From: Larix sibirica
Lineage: Eukaryota > Streptophyta > Pinopsida > Pinales > Pinaceae
NCBI GenBank assembly: GCA_004151065.3
Contig: NWUY0300091393.1
Coordinates: 1-18,081 of the forward strand
Direction: 5' to 3'
DNA: 18,081 nt
This document shows positions 9,626 to 18,081 of the stretch, piece after piece; position 1 is the first letter of the stretch; the number at the start of each line of letters is the position of its first letter. Under the pieces are notes generated by a model. That model saw only the letters and a list, made by a program, of their open reading frames with translations, was not told where the DNA came from and searched no databases. A program made the translations under genes and the position numbers.

Positions 9626-10560
9626 TCATAGAGAGAAATTTATAATCCCAACCTTGGCCGAGTGACCTATACCTCTACCTCCTATTCCTGATAGGTAGAC
9701 TTGACCCCTTTGTTTTGTACAAGGTACCCCAAATGCTATGCCAAAAACCCTATCTAATTTTCCATAGGATCCATATCCTTGACCCCCAAATCTAATGATC
9801 TTATCTTTGGAGGGATCTATGAGGGACTCCTGAATCTTAAAATGTGCTTTCATATCAATCGTTTTTTGTGCTTTCCGGGCTAGACTTGGAATTGCTACCG
9901 TGGTAGTGGGTTTCCACATTATGACTTCATCTCAAACTAAAGGTTTGAGTCTTTGGAGAAATATTTTCGATTACCTCTTGTCATCTGCCTTATAGTCCAC
10001 ATGATGAAAATGAAAATAATTCTTCCTCATAAGCTTCTGCAATTATATTATTTCTCATAACTACATAGAATGCCCCTACCTGTTGGTGTTTGTACTCATT
10101 TGATAGGTACCGAGTCTTAAATGTTTCCTCGAACATTTCCTAAGTGACCAACATGGGGGTGACTTGTAGCTTAGTTTCCTCATTCATCCACCATAGTAGG
10201 GATTCAACTTTAAGGAGACTCCTAGCTATTTGTGCCTTTCCCCAATGGTGTATGTTTTAAAATTGAGTGATATTTTAACACCTATTACCCATGCCTCTAC
10301 TACTTAAACCCCATCATGGCCTGTAAACTTTGGTAGTTTGGATTTTTCACCTCTTTCATAATATCTAGAGGCATTCTTCTATCATCAGTATTGGGCACAA
10401 TGTTTTGATCCAACATTTTCTTCTTCTCTAGCTTCCTCTCTTGATCTTGATCTACATTTTGATTTTGAGCTTGGATGGCAATCCAATCTTCAAATAGGTT
10501 GGTCATCTCTCCTAGAGAACATCGTAGGGCTTGCTCTGTTGAGGTTATGGTGTCAAGGGT
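9626..10560 (-). pseudogene. Ty3/gypsy-type retrotransposon gag remnant
   Basis: Read on the minus strand from about 10560 down, a charged Gln/Asp/Lys-rich lead (LFEDWIAIQAQ, QDQERKLEKKK) is followed by VEAWVIGVKI. Next come a WWMNEE block (about 10190), then, after a TAG at 10140-10142 where the family has Trp, EMFEETFKTRYLS, QQVGAFYVVM and EAYEEELF. After a frameshift come HHVDYKADDKR, LKPLV, a TGA at 9932-9934, DEVIMWKPTT and LARKAQKTID. This is the order of the Retrotrans_gag domain (WW, W-x-x-F-x-x-x-F-x-x-x-Y-L, F-x-x-L, V-x-E-Y-E, F-x-x-GL, A-x-x-A-x-x-x-E). The piece continues to 9626 with a Gly-rich tail but has no CCHC knuckle, protease or RT below it, and I saw no LTRs. It is a cut and decayed gag only. 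Confidence 0.75.
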
Positions 10561-11632
10561 TACTCGTGGTTATCTTTCATGCTTAGGGGTCATAGATACT
10601 CAAAAAAAGTTCACAAGGGGTCACACTCTTAGTTTCCTACTCTTAAAGCTTTTAATAAATAGGGATTCCTAACATAATTTTACTAGGTTAAGAGTGAATC
10701 AAAGTTTGTTTTTATCCTCATTCTTAGGCTAGTAGATTCAACATGTGTTTGTGTGTAATATATATCCTATGCTTACAATTGCATACATTCTCGAAATCAT
10801 TGTGCCAATGATATGTGTTTTAACATTTCCCCGTCCATATACTAAGTCTTGTTGTAATTGTATTGGGTTCAACCATACATATCAATAATAAACCATGCAT
10901 ATGCATATGAAAAATTAATTCATTTCCTACTACTACCATGAAAACAAAGAAGAGGGGAGAAGAAGAGAAGACACATCCTATAGAGGTCCAAGGAAATAAG
11001 TGCCAAATCTCCTTTCCTCACATGTCACTAATTGTAATGCGCTCCACCTAGGGTTTTCATATTTTCTTGTGTTGATTCAGACTTGTACTAGGTCACATGC
11101 ATTTCACCCAAAATATACGTGAGTATGTCCTCAACACATCTGCCAGCTCACCAAATTGCACCAAAAGGAAAGGTGGTTTGAGTATCGGAAGGCTTTGCTT
11201 AATATATTATAACACCAAATTGGACTCTAGTTGCCTTATATTTACCACTAATTAGATGCCAAAACATATCGTCTCCCTGTGATAACTCAACAAACATTAT
11301 AGGAGACCAAGGGTGCATGATCTTGCACTCTAAACAATATGATGGGATAGCCCCCGGGATGCTATTTACCCTAACAATAATAATGCATGCACATGATAAA
11401 ATAAAAGTAAAGCACTTAAAAAGATATATTCATAAATGCAATAATCAATTAATCGCATTTAGTTATCTTTAGAGAACAACTTGTTCACCCTTGCTAACAT
11501 GTACTCGACATATAAATTAGTAATTAATGTGTATCACATTCGCATATTCACTAACCTAAATACAAAATCTTCGACAAAATTAGACATACCCAATGACAAA
11601 ATTTAAATCAAAAGTACTTTATAAAGTATAAC
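10561..11632. other. Unassigned intergenic stretch
   Basis: No gene recognised. Part of it, just above 10560, may be the untranslated leader of the minus-strand gag element, but I could find neither a tRNA primer-binding site nor an LTR edge (TG...CA with a repeat elsewhere). A GC-rich patch GCCCCCGGG at about 11351 stands out from the AT-rich surroundings without an assignable role. Confidence 0.5.
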
Positions 11633-11779
11633 ATGTTGGTAGTGAATAAGGGGGCAGAGTTCCAATTTTTCCACATGCCTTTGGGTTTTGGGCATTATGA
11701 ACAAATTTATCTAAATTTAAAATCCACAACCCAAAGCTGGCCAGTCTCCTATCATCCCACACTGCATTTTATTCTGGAG

Positions 11780-13710
11780 CACAAAATGAATGATATTTTG
11801 CGGATGGAGATCTCTGCAATTTTCAATTACAAGATCAAAGCTTTAGTGGATGGTACTTTGTATTTGGGATATTTTCTAAAACCAAACGCTTATAATAAAC
11901 ATGATTGGTCCTGGTTATTAAAACGTTTTGATAAGAGGTTTCACAAATGGTGCTGGAGGTGGATATTTATTGGCGGTCGGTTAATATTGGTGAAATCCGT
12001 CCTTCAGAATTTGGGACTGTTCTGGCTATCATTGTGCAAGTTTCCGATGTCCATCCTGTCAAACATGAGGAGGAAAATGCAAAATTTCATTTGGTCAAGC
12101 TAGAAATCTCATAAGTTACACTTGGCGGATTGGAGGAAGATGGCCACTCCTTATCAGTGGGGTGGCTGGTCCATAAAGAATATTCATTACTTCTCTTTAG
12201 CATTACTGTCAAAGAGTCTTTGGAGGGCATTGATTGTTGAGGGGTCGTGGGGCGAGGTGATCATTGATAAATACCTTAATGGTCAGACGGTCCAGATGTG
12301 GCTCAGAGCAAGGAACCATAAATTGAAAGGAGTATCCAATTTCTGGGTAGGTCTATCCTCGCCTTTACACATTATGGCGGACTGGATTGGGTGGATACCG
12401 GAGAAAGGAAGATCGATTCAGTTGGGATTAGATCCGATTATTGGTGGCCCAACAAAATACAAACTCTCTTTTGAACTAATTGCTTCACTCAGAGCTTGGG
12501 GCTATCTCTCCCTATATCATGCAGGCACATTGAATTTCACAAACTCCCCATTTCAAGCATGGGTTTCCGTTGATCAACTTGGTCTGCAGGGGTTATTGGC
12601 TGCGGAATGGGAAGGTTACGTCCGTGATATGCAAAAGGGAAGTATCCATATCACTATGGGTGTGGACAGGCTTGCTTGGTCGCGGAACACTTCCATGGGG
12701 ATTCTGACAGGGAGATCGGCATATGAGACTTTCTTTCCAACCGAGACACCTTTTGCTTGGTGGCATGGCTTACTGTGACGTTGGCACATTCCGTTAAAAG
12801 TAAAAGTATTCATGTGGTTGGCTTTGGAGGGTAAGCTCCTTTTTTGGTATAATTTGCCAAAACGTGGGTTTATTGGGCCTAGTATTTGTTGTTTATGTAA
12901 TCGGACGGAAGATGGGGACTTGCATCTATTTTTTGATTGTGACTTCAGCACTCAGGTTTGGGCGGTGATCCCTCTTTCATAGGATGGCTTACCTTCTTGG
13001 ATAGATCGGTCCCTGTCGGATATGTTACATGGTTGTCATAAGTTGAATCGCTATGCTGCTGAGTTGTTTTTCCTTGTGCTGTGGGAGATTTGGAAGGCGA
13101 GGAATCTCGCTATTTTTCAAGATAAACATATTAAGCCGAAATGGGTGGCGAGGAATGCGCTAGTGGATCAATCTGAAGTGGGGGGAATCGTGGCTGTAAA
13201 TGATGATAAGATTCTTCCCATTTGCAGGGCCCCCTCTATTCTCACTTCGACGTTTTTTGGTAATTTTGATGGGGACTCGTAGGAGTCCGGATTACTTTGT
13301 GGAGCGGGTGGGGTCATTACATTAAACCACGACAATTTCATTAATCTATGGATGAATTTTGGGTCGGGGACTAATACCAAAAGTGAACTTTGTGCACTTT
13401 GGATTATCCTATATTTTGCGAGTATCCGTAACCTGGAGCTGCGGTAGATTGCGGGTGATTGTCAAGTGGTAATCAACTGGATAAACCATATTGGGTGTAT
13501 CACTGTCCTCGCGCTCTCTCCTTGGCTTCTCAAGATCAGATCTTTACAACATCTCTTTCAGGGTATCCAGTTTTTGCATGTCCCTCGTGCTAAGAATGGT
13601 CATGCAGACTCTCTCTCAAGCGTGCTCTTCTTTCGTTGGAAGGTACTCTGTTTTTTGAACTTTGGGATGGCGATATTATTTGGGAAGCTGGCAGCATCTA
13701 CTTATTTTGA
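11780..13710 (+). pseudogene. LINE C ORF2, carboxy-terminal part (RT thumb - zinc finger - RNase H)
   Basis: One reading frame runs from here to about 13615. It shows the thumb (YLGYFLKPN, FIGGRLILVKSVL, MQNFIWS), the ADWRKMATPYQWGGWSIKN block, the zf-RVT region (SAYETFF at about 12715, IPLKVKVFMW, then C-x2-C and HLFFDC at about 12885-12945), WEIWKARNLAIF (about 13085) and RNase H. The frame is broken by five stops (12101 TAG, 12776 TGA, 12980 TAG, 13280 TAG, 13445 TAG) but by no frameshift until a CT run at about 13607-13620. There a single lost base moves the true end into another frame, reading KRALLSLEG, LFFELWDGDIIWEAG and a TGA at 13708-13710, which aligns with the end of LINE A ORF2. 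Open frames beyond 13710 are 3' UTR. Confidence 0.85.
13256..13640 (+). other. LINE C RNase H domain
   Basis: Four acidic catalytic positions of the D-E-D-D type are visible: Asp in NFDGDS (13268), Glu in TKSELCAL (13385), Asp in AGDCQVV (13457) and Asp in NGHADSLS (13607). GAGGV and the TNTKSEL block are typical of the plant RVT_3-like RNase H, which some plant L1 LINEs carry after the RT. Vertebrate L1 elements lack it. Two stops (13280, 13445) interrupt it, but all four active-site residues remain. It removes the RNA strand of the RNA-DNA hybrid in the living family. Confidence 0.85.
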
Positions 13711-14032
13711 TCCATGTTTTTTCTTATTGTGTGGGTGTGCGTTGTGCACTTTCCTTTTGGTGCTTCTTGGTTGGTGATCTTTCTACTTGTTGTTCATTTT
13801 CTTGGTGAGTGTTTCTTGGGCTCATTTGGTTGGGCGGTTTCTTTTTCAATGTGGTTGGGGGCAGCATGTATTATGTGGGACTTTGTGTCTTGGCTCAGGG
13901 GTGTGAACGTCTTTTTCTTAGTCCGGTGGGACGGTCACTTGAGTTTCTTCCTCGTGCGGAGGGTTGTATTTTGGCACTATCTTTCTTATACTTGTCAATA
14001 AAGTATAGCTATTTTTCTGATTGAAAAAAAAA
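13711..14032 (+). other. LINE C 3' UTR, polyadenylation signal and poly(A) tail
   Basis: A T- and G-rich stretch follows the ORF2 stop. It contains AATAAA at 13997-14002, 22 bases before the A run at 14024-14032. Its open frames give strings of Phe, Leu, Val and Trp only because of the T-rich composition, and should not be read as membrane proteins. The last bases before the tail resemble those of LINE A. Confidence 0.8.
13997..14002 (+). promoter_or_regulatory. AATAAA polyadenylation signal of LINE C
   Basis: A perfect AATAAA hexamer lies 22 bases upstream of the genomic A tail, where a plant near-upstream element would be expected. LINE A has only the degenerate GAATAT at the similar place. 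Confidence 0.6.
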
Positions 14033-14290
14033 GAGTCCGTAATTTCTCATTTTTTTCCTTTCCTTTATTTTTTTAACATATTGGTGCTTCGTATTTAGGG
14101 CCAACAATTTTACTTTGTATGTTGTAAGTTCGATTCTCTTCCTTATGAGGGTTTTACCTGAGAATCGCTTCCAACAATTTCAATCAGAGGTGGTTTCTAT
14201 TTAAAAAACAAAAAAAGAGAATCTGTCTTTCGAGCCTGTGATACTCCAACGCATGGAAGGGATCAGTGTAAGGATTGATTGATTTGTTTT
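14033..14290. repeat. Short spacer between LINE C and LINE B; weak SINE-like candidate
   Basis: Between the tail of LINE C and the first recognisable part of LINE B lie about 250 bases. GTTCGATTC at 14128-14136 matches the core of a pol III B box, and an A-rich run stands at 14201-14214. AAAAAAAGAGTCCGT (14026-14040) and AAAAAAAGAGAATCTGT (about 14208-14224) could be a decayed target-site duplication around an inserted SINE. CGATTCTC (14131-14138) and GAGAATCG (14160-14167) form an 8-bp perfect inverted repeat, and CCAACAATTT occurs at 14101 and 14171. No good A box is seen, so this is a candidate only. Confidence 0.25.
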
Positions 14291-14303
14291 GGGTTTTGTC
14301 TAA

Positions 14304-15653
14304 AACCACAACTATTTGCACATTGGTTTAGTTGAGCGTTTTGAATATGTTCGTCTGAGTCGCCCTGCAATTATTGAATGGATAACCAAGTTTTGGAAAC
14401 CACTCATCAATTACGTCCCGAGGGTAATTATGTTGGTTAATGGATGGATCTATTTTCATTTCCTATCGAAGCAGTCCTTGCAGTTAGTTTTGTCCAGGTT
14501 TTGGGTTTATGGAATTGGACCTTTGGTGCTCCAAAGATGGAACTCCTCTTTCAACCCTTGGAAGGAAAAGTTGAATATGAGACATTTGTGGGTACTCTTA
14601 CCAGGGCTTCCGCTCTTCTGCTGGAGCTTTCAGGCCTTTTGGGGGATAGCTAACTCCATTGGACGACTTATTTTGGTTGAAGAGGCAACCTTGATGGCTA
14701 TTGACCGCAAATTCCCCAGAATGTTGGTGGAAATTGATTCTAAAGAGGGCCTCCCTATAGAGGTGGAGGTGTGCTGGGAAGAAGGCAGTTTTGTCCAACA
14801 ACTTGATTATTGGCATGTACCTTTCAAATGTTTCAATTGCCTTGAGGTGGGACATTTAAGTCAGGACTGCATTGGGGATGGTCGGAGAAGGTCTGCGACT
14901 AGGTCAAGATCTCTCTCTAGATCGGAGTCCATGGAATTGGATCATTGCATCTCATTGCCTTTACCGATGGATGCCACATCTACAAAATATTTCCTTGGTA
15001 AGTTTCAAATATATCTTCCTCTGACACTCAAGTCCCTATCGATTGATGAAGTTTATTCTCTTTTGAATATTTTAGAAGGATTAGGGATGGGTGAGTCTCC
15101 AAACCCTAATTTTTCGGCACAAAGGTGCCTTTTCCCTACCTCAGAGGTTGAACAAGTTTCAAACCTCGTGTCTCCTGTCTTAGGCCCTATACTTGCTGCA
15201 GTTGAACCCCAGACCTCTTCGAAGCCTAATCTATCGGGGTTGTTGCCTAACCAGTCTAATGAACTCAACATTCACATCTCCTCGTCTTCGGTATTGGACA
15301 ACACTCTACTTGTGTCCCCTCTCAGGTCACCCTTGGGGGAACTAGAGACACACCCACGGGGGACGACACTACTTTGTCCTAGGTTCCCTTGGAGAAAACA
15401 CCCATCCCCATTTTTGGATCAGCTCCTCGGGTTCTGACTGTATCACTCCTATTGGCTTGATACGACTTCCGAATGTAACCATTAGGAAGAACATGAAAAA
15501 TCTAAAAGATCAGACTCAACCCCCTCTGAGAATGTTGGAAAATGGGTCAACCCTAAGGCGTCAAACATGACTTCTATCTCTTCTGCGTTGGATTATACTT
15601 GTTCTCTTAGGCCTCTTAGAGCAGATGCATGCCTTCCATCGGTTTCTAAATGA
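14304..15653 (+). pseudogene. LINE B ORF1 (DUF4283 - CCHC zinc knuckle), two in-frame stops
   Basis: The frame is open from 14304 to a TGA at 15435-15437. Past that TGA and a TAG at 15483-15485 it stays in the same frame down to a TGA at 15651-15653. Domains, counted from 14316: a DUF4283-like RNA-binding domain (about residues 10-140), with IIEWI, GPLVLQRWN and the hallmark LWVLLPGLPLFCW; then IANSIGRLI and MLVEID; then the zinc knuckle CFNCLEVGHLSQDC, residues 172-185 (14829-14870), with all four zinc ligands C-x2-C-x4-H-x4-C present; then an Arg/Ser-rich patch RRRSATRSRSLSRSES (about 192-207), likely basic RNA-binding or nuclear-targeting; then a Ser/Pro/Leu-rich tail of low complexity. 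No ATG is visible at the start, so the amino terminus is probably lost by 5' truncation. The protein would coat the element RNA. Confidence 0.85.
14829..14870 (+). other. CCHC zinc knuckle of LINE B ORF1
   Basis: The 14 codons read C-x2-C-x4-H-x4-C exactly, preceded by LDYWHVPFK. In retroelement gag-like proteins this knuckle binds single-stranded nucleic acid. LINE A at 2938-2979 has Phe for the second Cys. Confidence 0.9.
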
Positions 15654-18081
15654 TTGTATTGTCTTTAAACATAAGGGGGCTCGACAACCATCCTAAAAGG
15701 GATGCCTTAAGAAGAATTCTTGACCAAATCCACCCAGATGTAGTCATGTTTCAGGAAACTATGTTAACCGGAGTTACGACTTGCGACATCATTCTTAAAT
15801 TGAGACCCGGATGGATTTATTGTGGGATTGATGCCAAAGGATTATATGGGGGACTATTAGTTGCTTGGAATCCCCGAGTCACTGAATTTACCCCATTTGA
15901 AACCTGTGCAGGCATCAAAATTGAAGGTAAGGTGCGACGTATTGACCAGGGTTTCAATATCATTAACACCTATGGTTGCTACTCTGATCGACAGACCTTT
16001 TGGGATCGTGTTTGAGGGCGTCATTTGTTAGCCGAGCCTAACCTTATTCTTGGTGGAGACTTAAACCTGACCATGTCAGAAGTGGAGGTATGGGGATCGA
16101 AAAATGTCTCGGATACTCTGAATTTATACTTCAAAGATCTATTTGCGGAAGCAAGGCTGATTGATATTGTTCCTACTGCACTAGTTCTGACCTGGTCTAA
16201 TGGAAGAGTTGGAAAGACTGGGGTAGCGAAGCGACTCGATCACTTTCTTATGAGTGAGCAACTGGTTTCTGAATTGGGAAGGTATAGAACCTGGAGTACT
16301 CCTACTGGCATCTCAGACCATAAGGCGATTATCCTGGAGATTGATTTCGAAGTAAAAAAGTACCTCTTTCCTTTTAAATTTAATAGCACTTGGCTTGAAG
16401 ATCCATACTTCTGTGCATTTGTCAAAGAACAATGGGCTAGTTTTTCACAACTGGAGCATCACTCCCCATCCCAATTATTGTTGAACAAACTTCATCTGTT
16501 GCGGATGGAAGTAAACAAATGGGATAGAGCAAAGAAACAGGAGTTGAATAACGATCTCTGTATTATTGAGGATCAGCTTTGGACATTGGGAGATGACATC
16601 GAGGATGATTTATTCTCGTCTAGCAGAAAGGTGAAGGTGTTGGAACTTGAACACATGAAAGAACCAATACTCAAGCAACAAGAAAATTGTGGAGGGGGAC
16701 CAGAACACAAATTTTTTTCATCGGCTTGCTTCTCAGCGGCGTAACATAAACACTATCTGGGAGATATGGGGCGTAGATGGCTCTGTGGTGAGGGAGGAGG
16801 AGAAAATTAGAAACTCTGTTGTTTGTTACTTTAAGGACATCTACAAACAACCGGTATCAAACAATCCGGAGGATCATTAAACTCTTTCCTAAAAAAATCT
16901 CTGATGCCGACGCAGTAGAGATTGGTAAAGAGATAACCCTAAAAAAATTTCTGATGCCGACGGAGTAGAGATTGGTAAAGAGATAACCCTCAAAGAGATT
17001 AAAGGTGTTATGTCAAATTTTATCAAAGAGAAGAGCCTGAGACCCTACGGGTGGACCGTCGAGTTCTTTCTGCACTTTGAGATTTTTGGGTTGGACATCC
17101 TTAAGGCCATGGAAGAGATACGTCTGAAGGCACTCAGGCCGACAAAGCTAAATACAGCTTATTTAACTTTCACTGCTAAGAAAGACCTTCCGGTTGATTT
17201 CGACGATTATCGTCCGATTTCATTAGGTAATCTTCTCTACAAAGTTATCACAAAGATAATTGCCAACATAATCAAGTCGATTCTAGCCAAGTTTATCTCA
17301 CTGGAGCAATTTGGCTTTCTTCACAACAGGCAAATTCTTGACGCTGTTGGAATATCCCATAAATGACTTCATTCTATTAAAGTTCGGAATATACAAGCCT
17401 TGATCTTGAAACTGGATCTTAACAAGGCTTACCACAGAGTTGATTGGACCTTTCTGCGATTGGTTTTGCTACAGATTGGGATTCCAGTTGACACGACAAA
17501 TTGGATTATGGCGTGCGTCACTACCCCTACTTTTGTTGTTCTGGTAAATGGTGCTCCTACCCATTTCTTCTCTATTAGTCGGGGTATTAGACAAGGTTTT
17601 CCTTTATCCCCTCTTCTCTTCATTTTAATTATTGAGGGGCTCAGTCGATTGATTGGTGAAGCTATGAATAAAAGGAATATCAGATGAGTAAATATCACAA
17701 GAGATTGTGCCATCACACATCTCTTCTTTGTAGATGATGTTTTGATCTTTGGGGAAGCCTCAACGAGGGAATGGAGGGCTTTGAAGGAGATATTTGAGGT
17801 TCTCTGCAATGCCTTAGGTATGAAAATTAATACTCAGAAATATGAATTTTTATTTAATTTCTCTGACCCCTTGATTCTTGTAGAGATTGGAAACCTTTTC
17901 CCCTATAGAATGAATAACCCGAAGGAAGGTTTTCGATACTTGGGGTTTTACTTGAAGCCCAATAATTATCATGTTCAGGATTGGCGATGGCTGCTGCAAA
18001 AAATCGATCGGAGGATTAATAATTGGGTCTATCGATGGCTGTCTCTCAGCGGTAGACTTGTGTTGGCACAAGCCGTACTCT
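15650..18081 (+). pseudogene. LINE B ORF2 (EN - RT), partial at window end, broken
   Basis: The ATG at 15650 begins MIVLSLNIRGL, the standard EN start of plant LINE ORF2. EN residues seen: Asn7 in SLNIRG, Glu36 in MFQET, Asp and Asn in GGDLN (about 16055), RLDHFL, and SDHKAI (about 16315). The RT region follows: EGDQNTNFFHRLASQRR (16690), EKSLRPYGWTVEFF (17030; family GPDG changed to RPYG), FDDYRPISLGN (17197), EQFGFLHNRQILDAVG (17308), motif A LKLDLNKAY (Asp 17415; the usual second Asp is His), GIRQGFPLSPLLF, motif C FFVDDVLIF (Asp-Asp 17733-17738), then KINTQKY and YLGFYLKPN. Lesions: TGA 16013-16015, a frameshift at about 16680, TAA 16878-16880 next to a 50-bp duplication (16889-16988), TGA 17364-17366, TGA 17685-17687. 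Despite these the EN and RT catalytic residues are kept. Confidence 0.85.
16889..16988 (+). repeat. 50-bp tandem duplication inside LINE B ORF2
   Basis: Copy 1 (16889-16938) and copy 2 (16939-16988) differ at two positions only. Each encodes PKKISDAD or KKISDADG with VEIGKEITL, the lead-in to the RT fingers, but in different frames because 50 is not a multiple of three. LINE A has a single equivalent (SKADCLDIGKP, about 5195), so the duplication belongs to this copy. The two mismatches show it has been there for some time. Confidence 0.9.

Larger units (their letters stand above)
11633..14032 (+). mobile_element. LINE C: 5'-truncated L1-type retrotransposon with intact 3' end
   Basis: Homology with LINEs A and B begins within 11640-11860, inside the RT thumb of ORF2 (YLGYFLKPN at about 11858 matches YLGYYLNPN in A and YLGFYLKPN in B). 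It runs to a 9-A tail at 14024-14032, preceded by AATAAA at 13997-14002. Truncation at the 5' side is the usual result of incomplete target-primed reverse transcription. All coding up to the end of RNase H stays in one frame, broken only by stops, so C is less decayed than A. No convincing target-site duplication was found. Confidence 0.85.
14291..18081 (+). mobile_element. LINE B: L1-type retrotransposon, least decayed copy, runs off the window
   Basis: ORF1 and ORF2 are both recognisable over nearly their whole visible lengths, with only a few stops, one frameshift and one 50-bp duplication. The 5' edge lies somewhere in 14230-14310, just upstream of the DUF4283-like domain. The window ends inside the RT thumb (GRLVLAQAVL), so zinc finger, RNase H and tail would lie beyond 18081. 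B keeps the RT catalytic aspartates that A has lost. Confidence 0.85.

Noticed and set aside
12616-12951. Minus-strand open frame of 111 codons
   Set aside because: It is opposite the zf-RVT region of LINE C, which shows its family motifs on the plus strand.
11620-14008. ATAAAGTATA at 11621 and 13999 as target-site duplication of LINE C
   Set aside because: The second copy lies before the A tail, not after it, so it is inside the element. A 10-base AT-rich match is easily chance.
13711-14024. Open frames that read like short membrane proteins rich in Phe, Leu and Trp
   Set aside because: They lie in the T-rich 3' UTR of LINE C, between the ORF2 stop at 13708 and the A tail. Composition alone explains the hydrophobic reading.
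14128-14136. A tRNA gene
   Set aside because: Only a B-box core is present. No A box, no T-stem pairing and no cloverleaf could be drawn around it.
17429-17809. Minus-strand open frame of 126 codons
   Set aside because: It is the reverse of the RT palm of LINE B, whose plus-strand motifs (LKLDL, RQGFPLSP, FVDD) are clear.
1-18081. CRISPR array, bacterial operon or riboswitch
   Set aside because: There are no evenly spaced direct repeats with unique spacers, no ribosome-binding-site-led gene strings, and the gene families are those of plant nuclear repeats.

Overview
The window looks like repeat-rich, gene-poor nuclear DNA of a land plant with a large genome. The grounds are L1-type LINEs of the plant kind (DUF4283/CCHC-type ORF1, and ORF2 ending in an RNase H domain), a fragment of a plant glutamate-receptor-like (GLR) gene, a Helitron remnant and a Ty3/gypsy-type gag remnant. 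Low gene density and old, broken repeats would suit a gymnosperm, but the species cannot be fixed from this sequence. I see no intact host gene, no rRNA or tRNA gene and no CRISPR array. Every coding stretch I recognise is a decayed or cut mobile-element gene or a gene fragment.

Layout. 1-1390 is AT-rich DNA with no recognised gene and one 50-bp tandem duplication. 1391-1826 (minus) is a broken Helitron Rep/helicase fragment. About 1880-8376 (plus) is LINE A, close to full length but the most decayed copy, with ORF1, ORF2 (endonuclease, reverse transcriptase, zinc-finger region, RNase H) and a short A tail. 8470-8805 (minus) is a GLR amino-terminal fragment with two internal tandem duplications. 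8806-9625 is AT-rich spacer. 9626-10560 (minus) is a Ty3/gypsy-type gag remnant. 10561-11632 is unassigned. About 11633-14032 (plus) is LINE C, a 5'-truncated copy holding the end of the RT, the zinc-finger region, RNase H, a 3' UTR with AATAAA and an A tail. 14033-14290 is a short unexplained spacer with a B-box-like motif and an inverted repeat. About 14291-18081 (plus) is LINE B, the least decayed copy, with ORF1 joined to ORF2 by an ATGA overlap; it runs off the window inside the RT thumb.

How the parts relate. The three LINE copies point the same way and belong to one lineage: a hand alignment of the RT palm in A and B gives 55 of 83 residues identical. B supplies the 5' half (ORF1, EN, RT), C the 3' half (thumb, zinc finger, RNase H, tail), and A spans both, so together they show the domain order ORF1 (DUF4283, CCHC) - EN - RT - zf-RVT - RNase H - 3' UTR - poly(A). 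Helitron, GLR and gag fragments all lie on the minus strand. None of the elements looks able to move by itself: each has stops, frameshifts or truncation, and A has lost all three catalytic aspartates of the RT.
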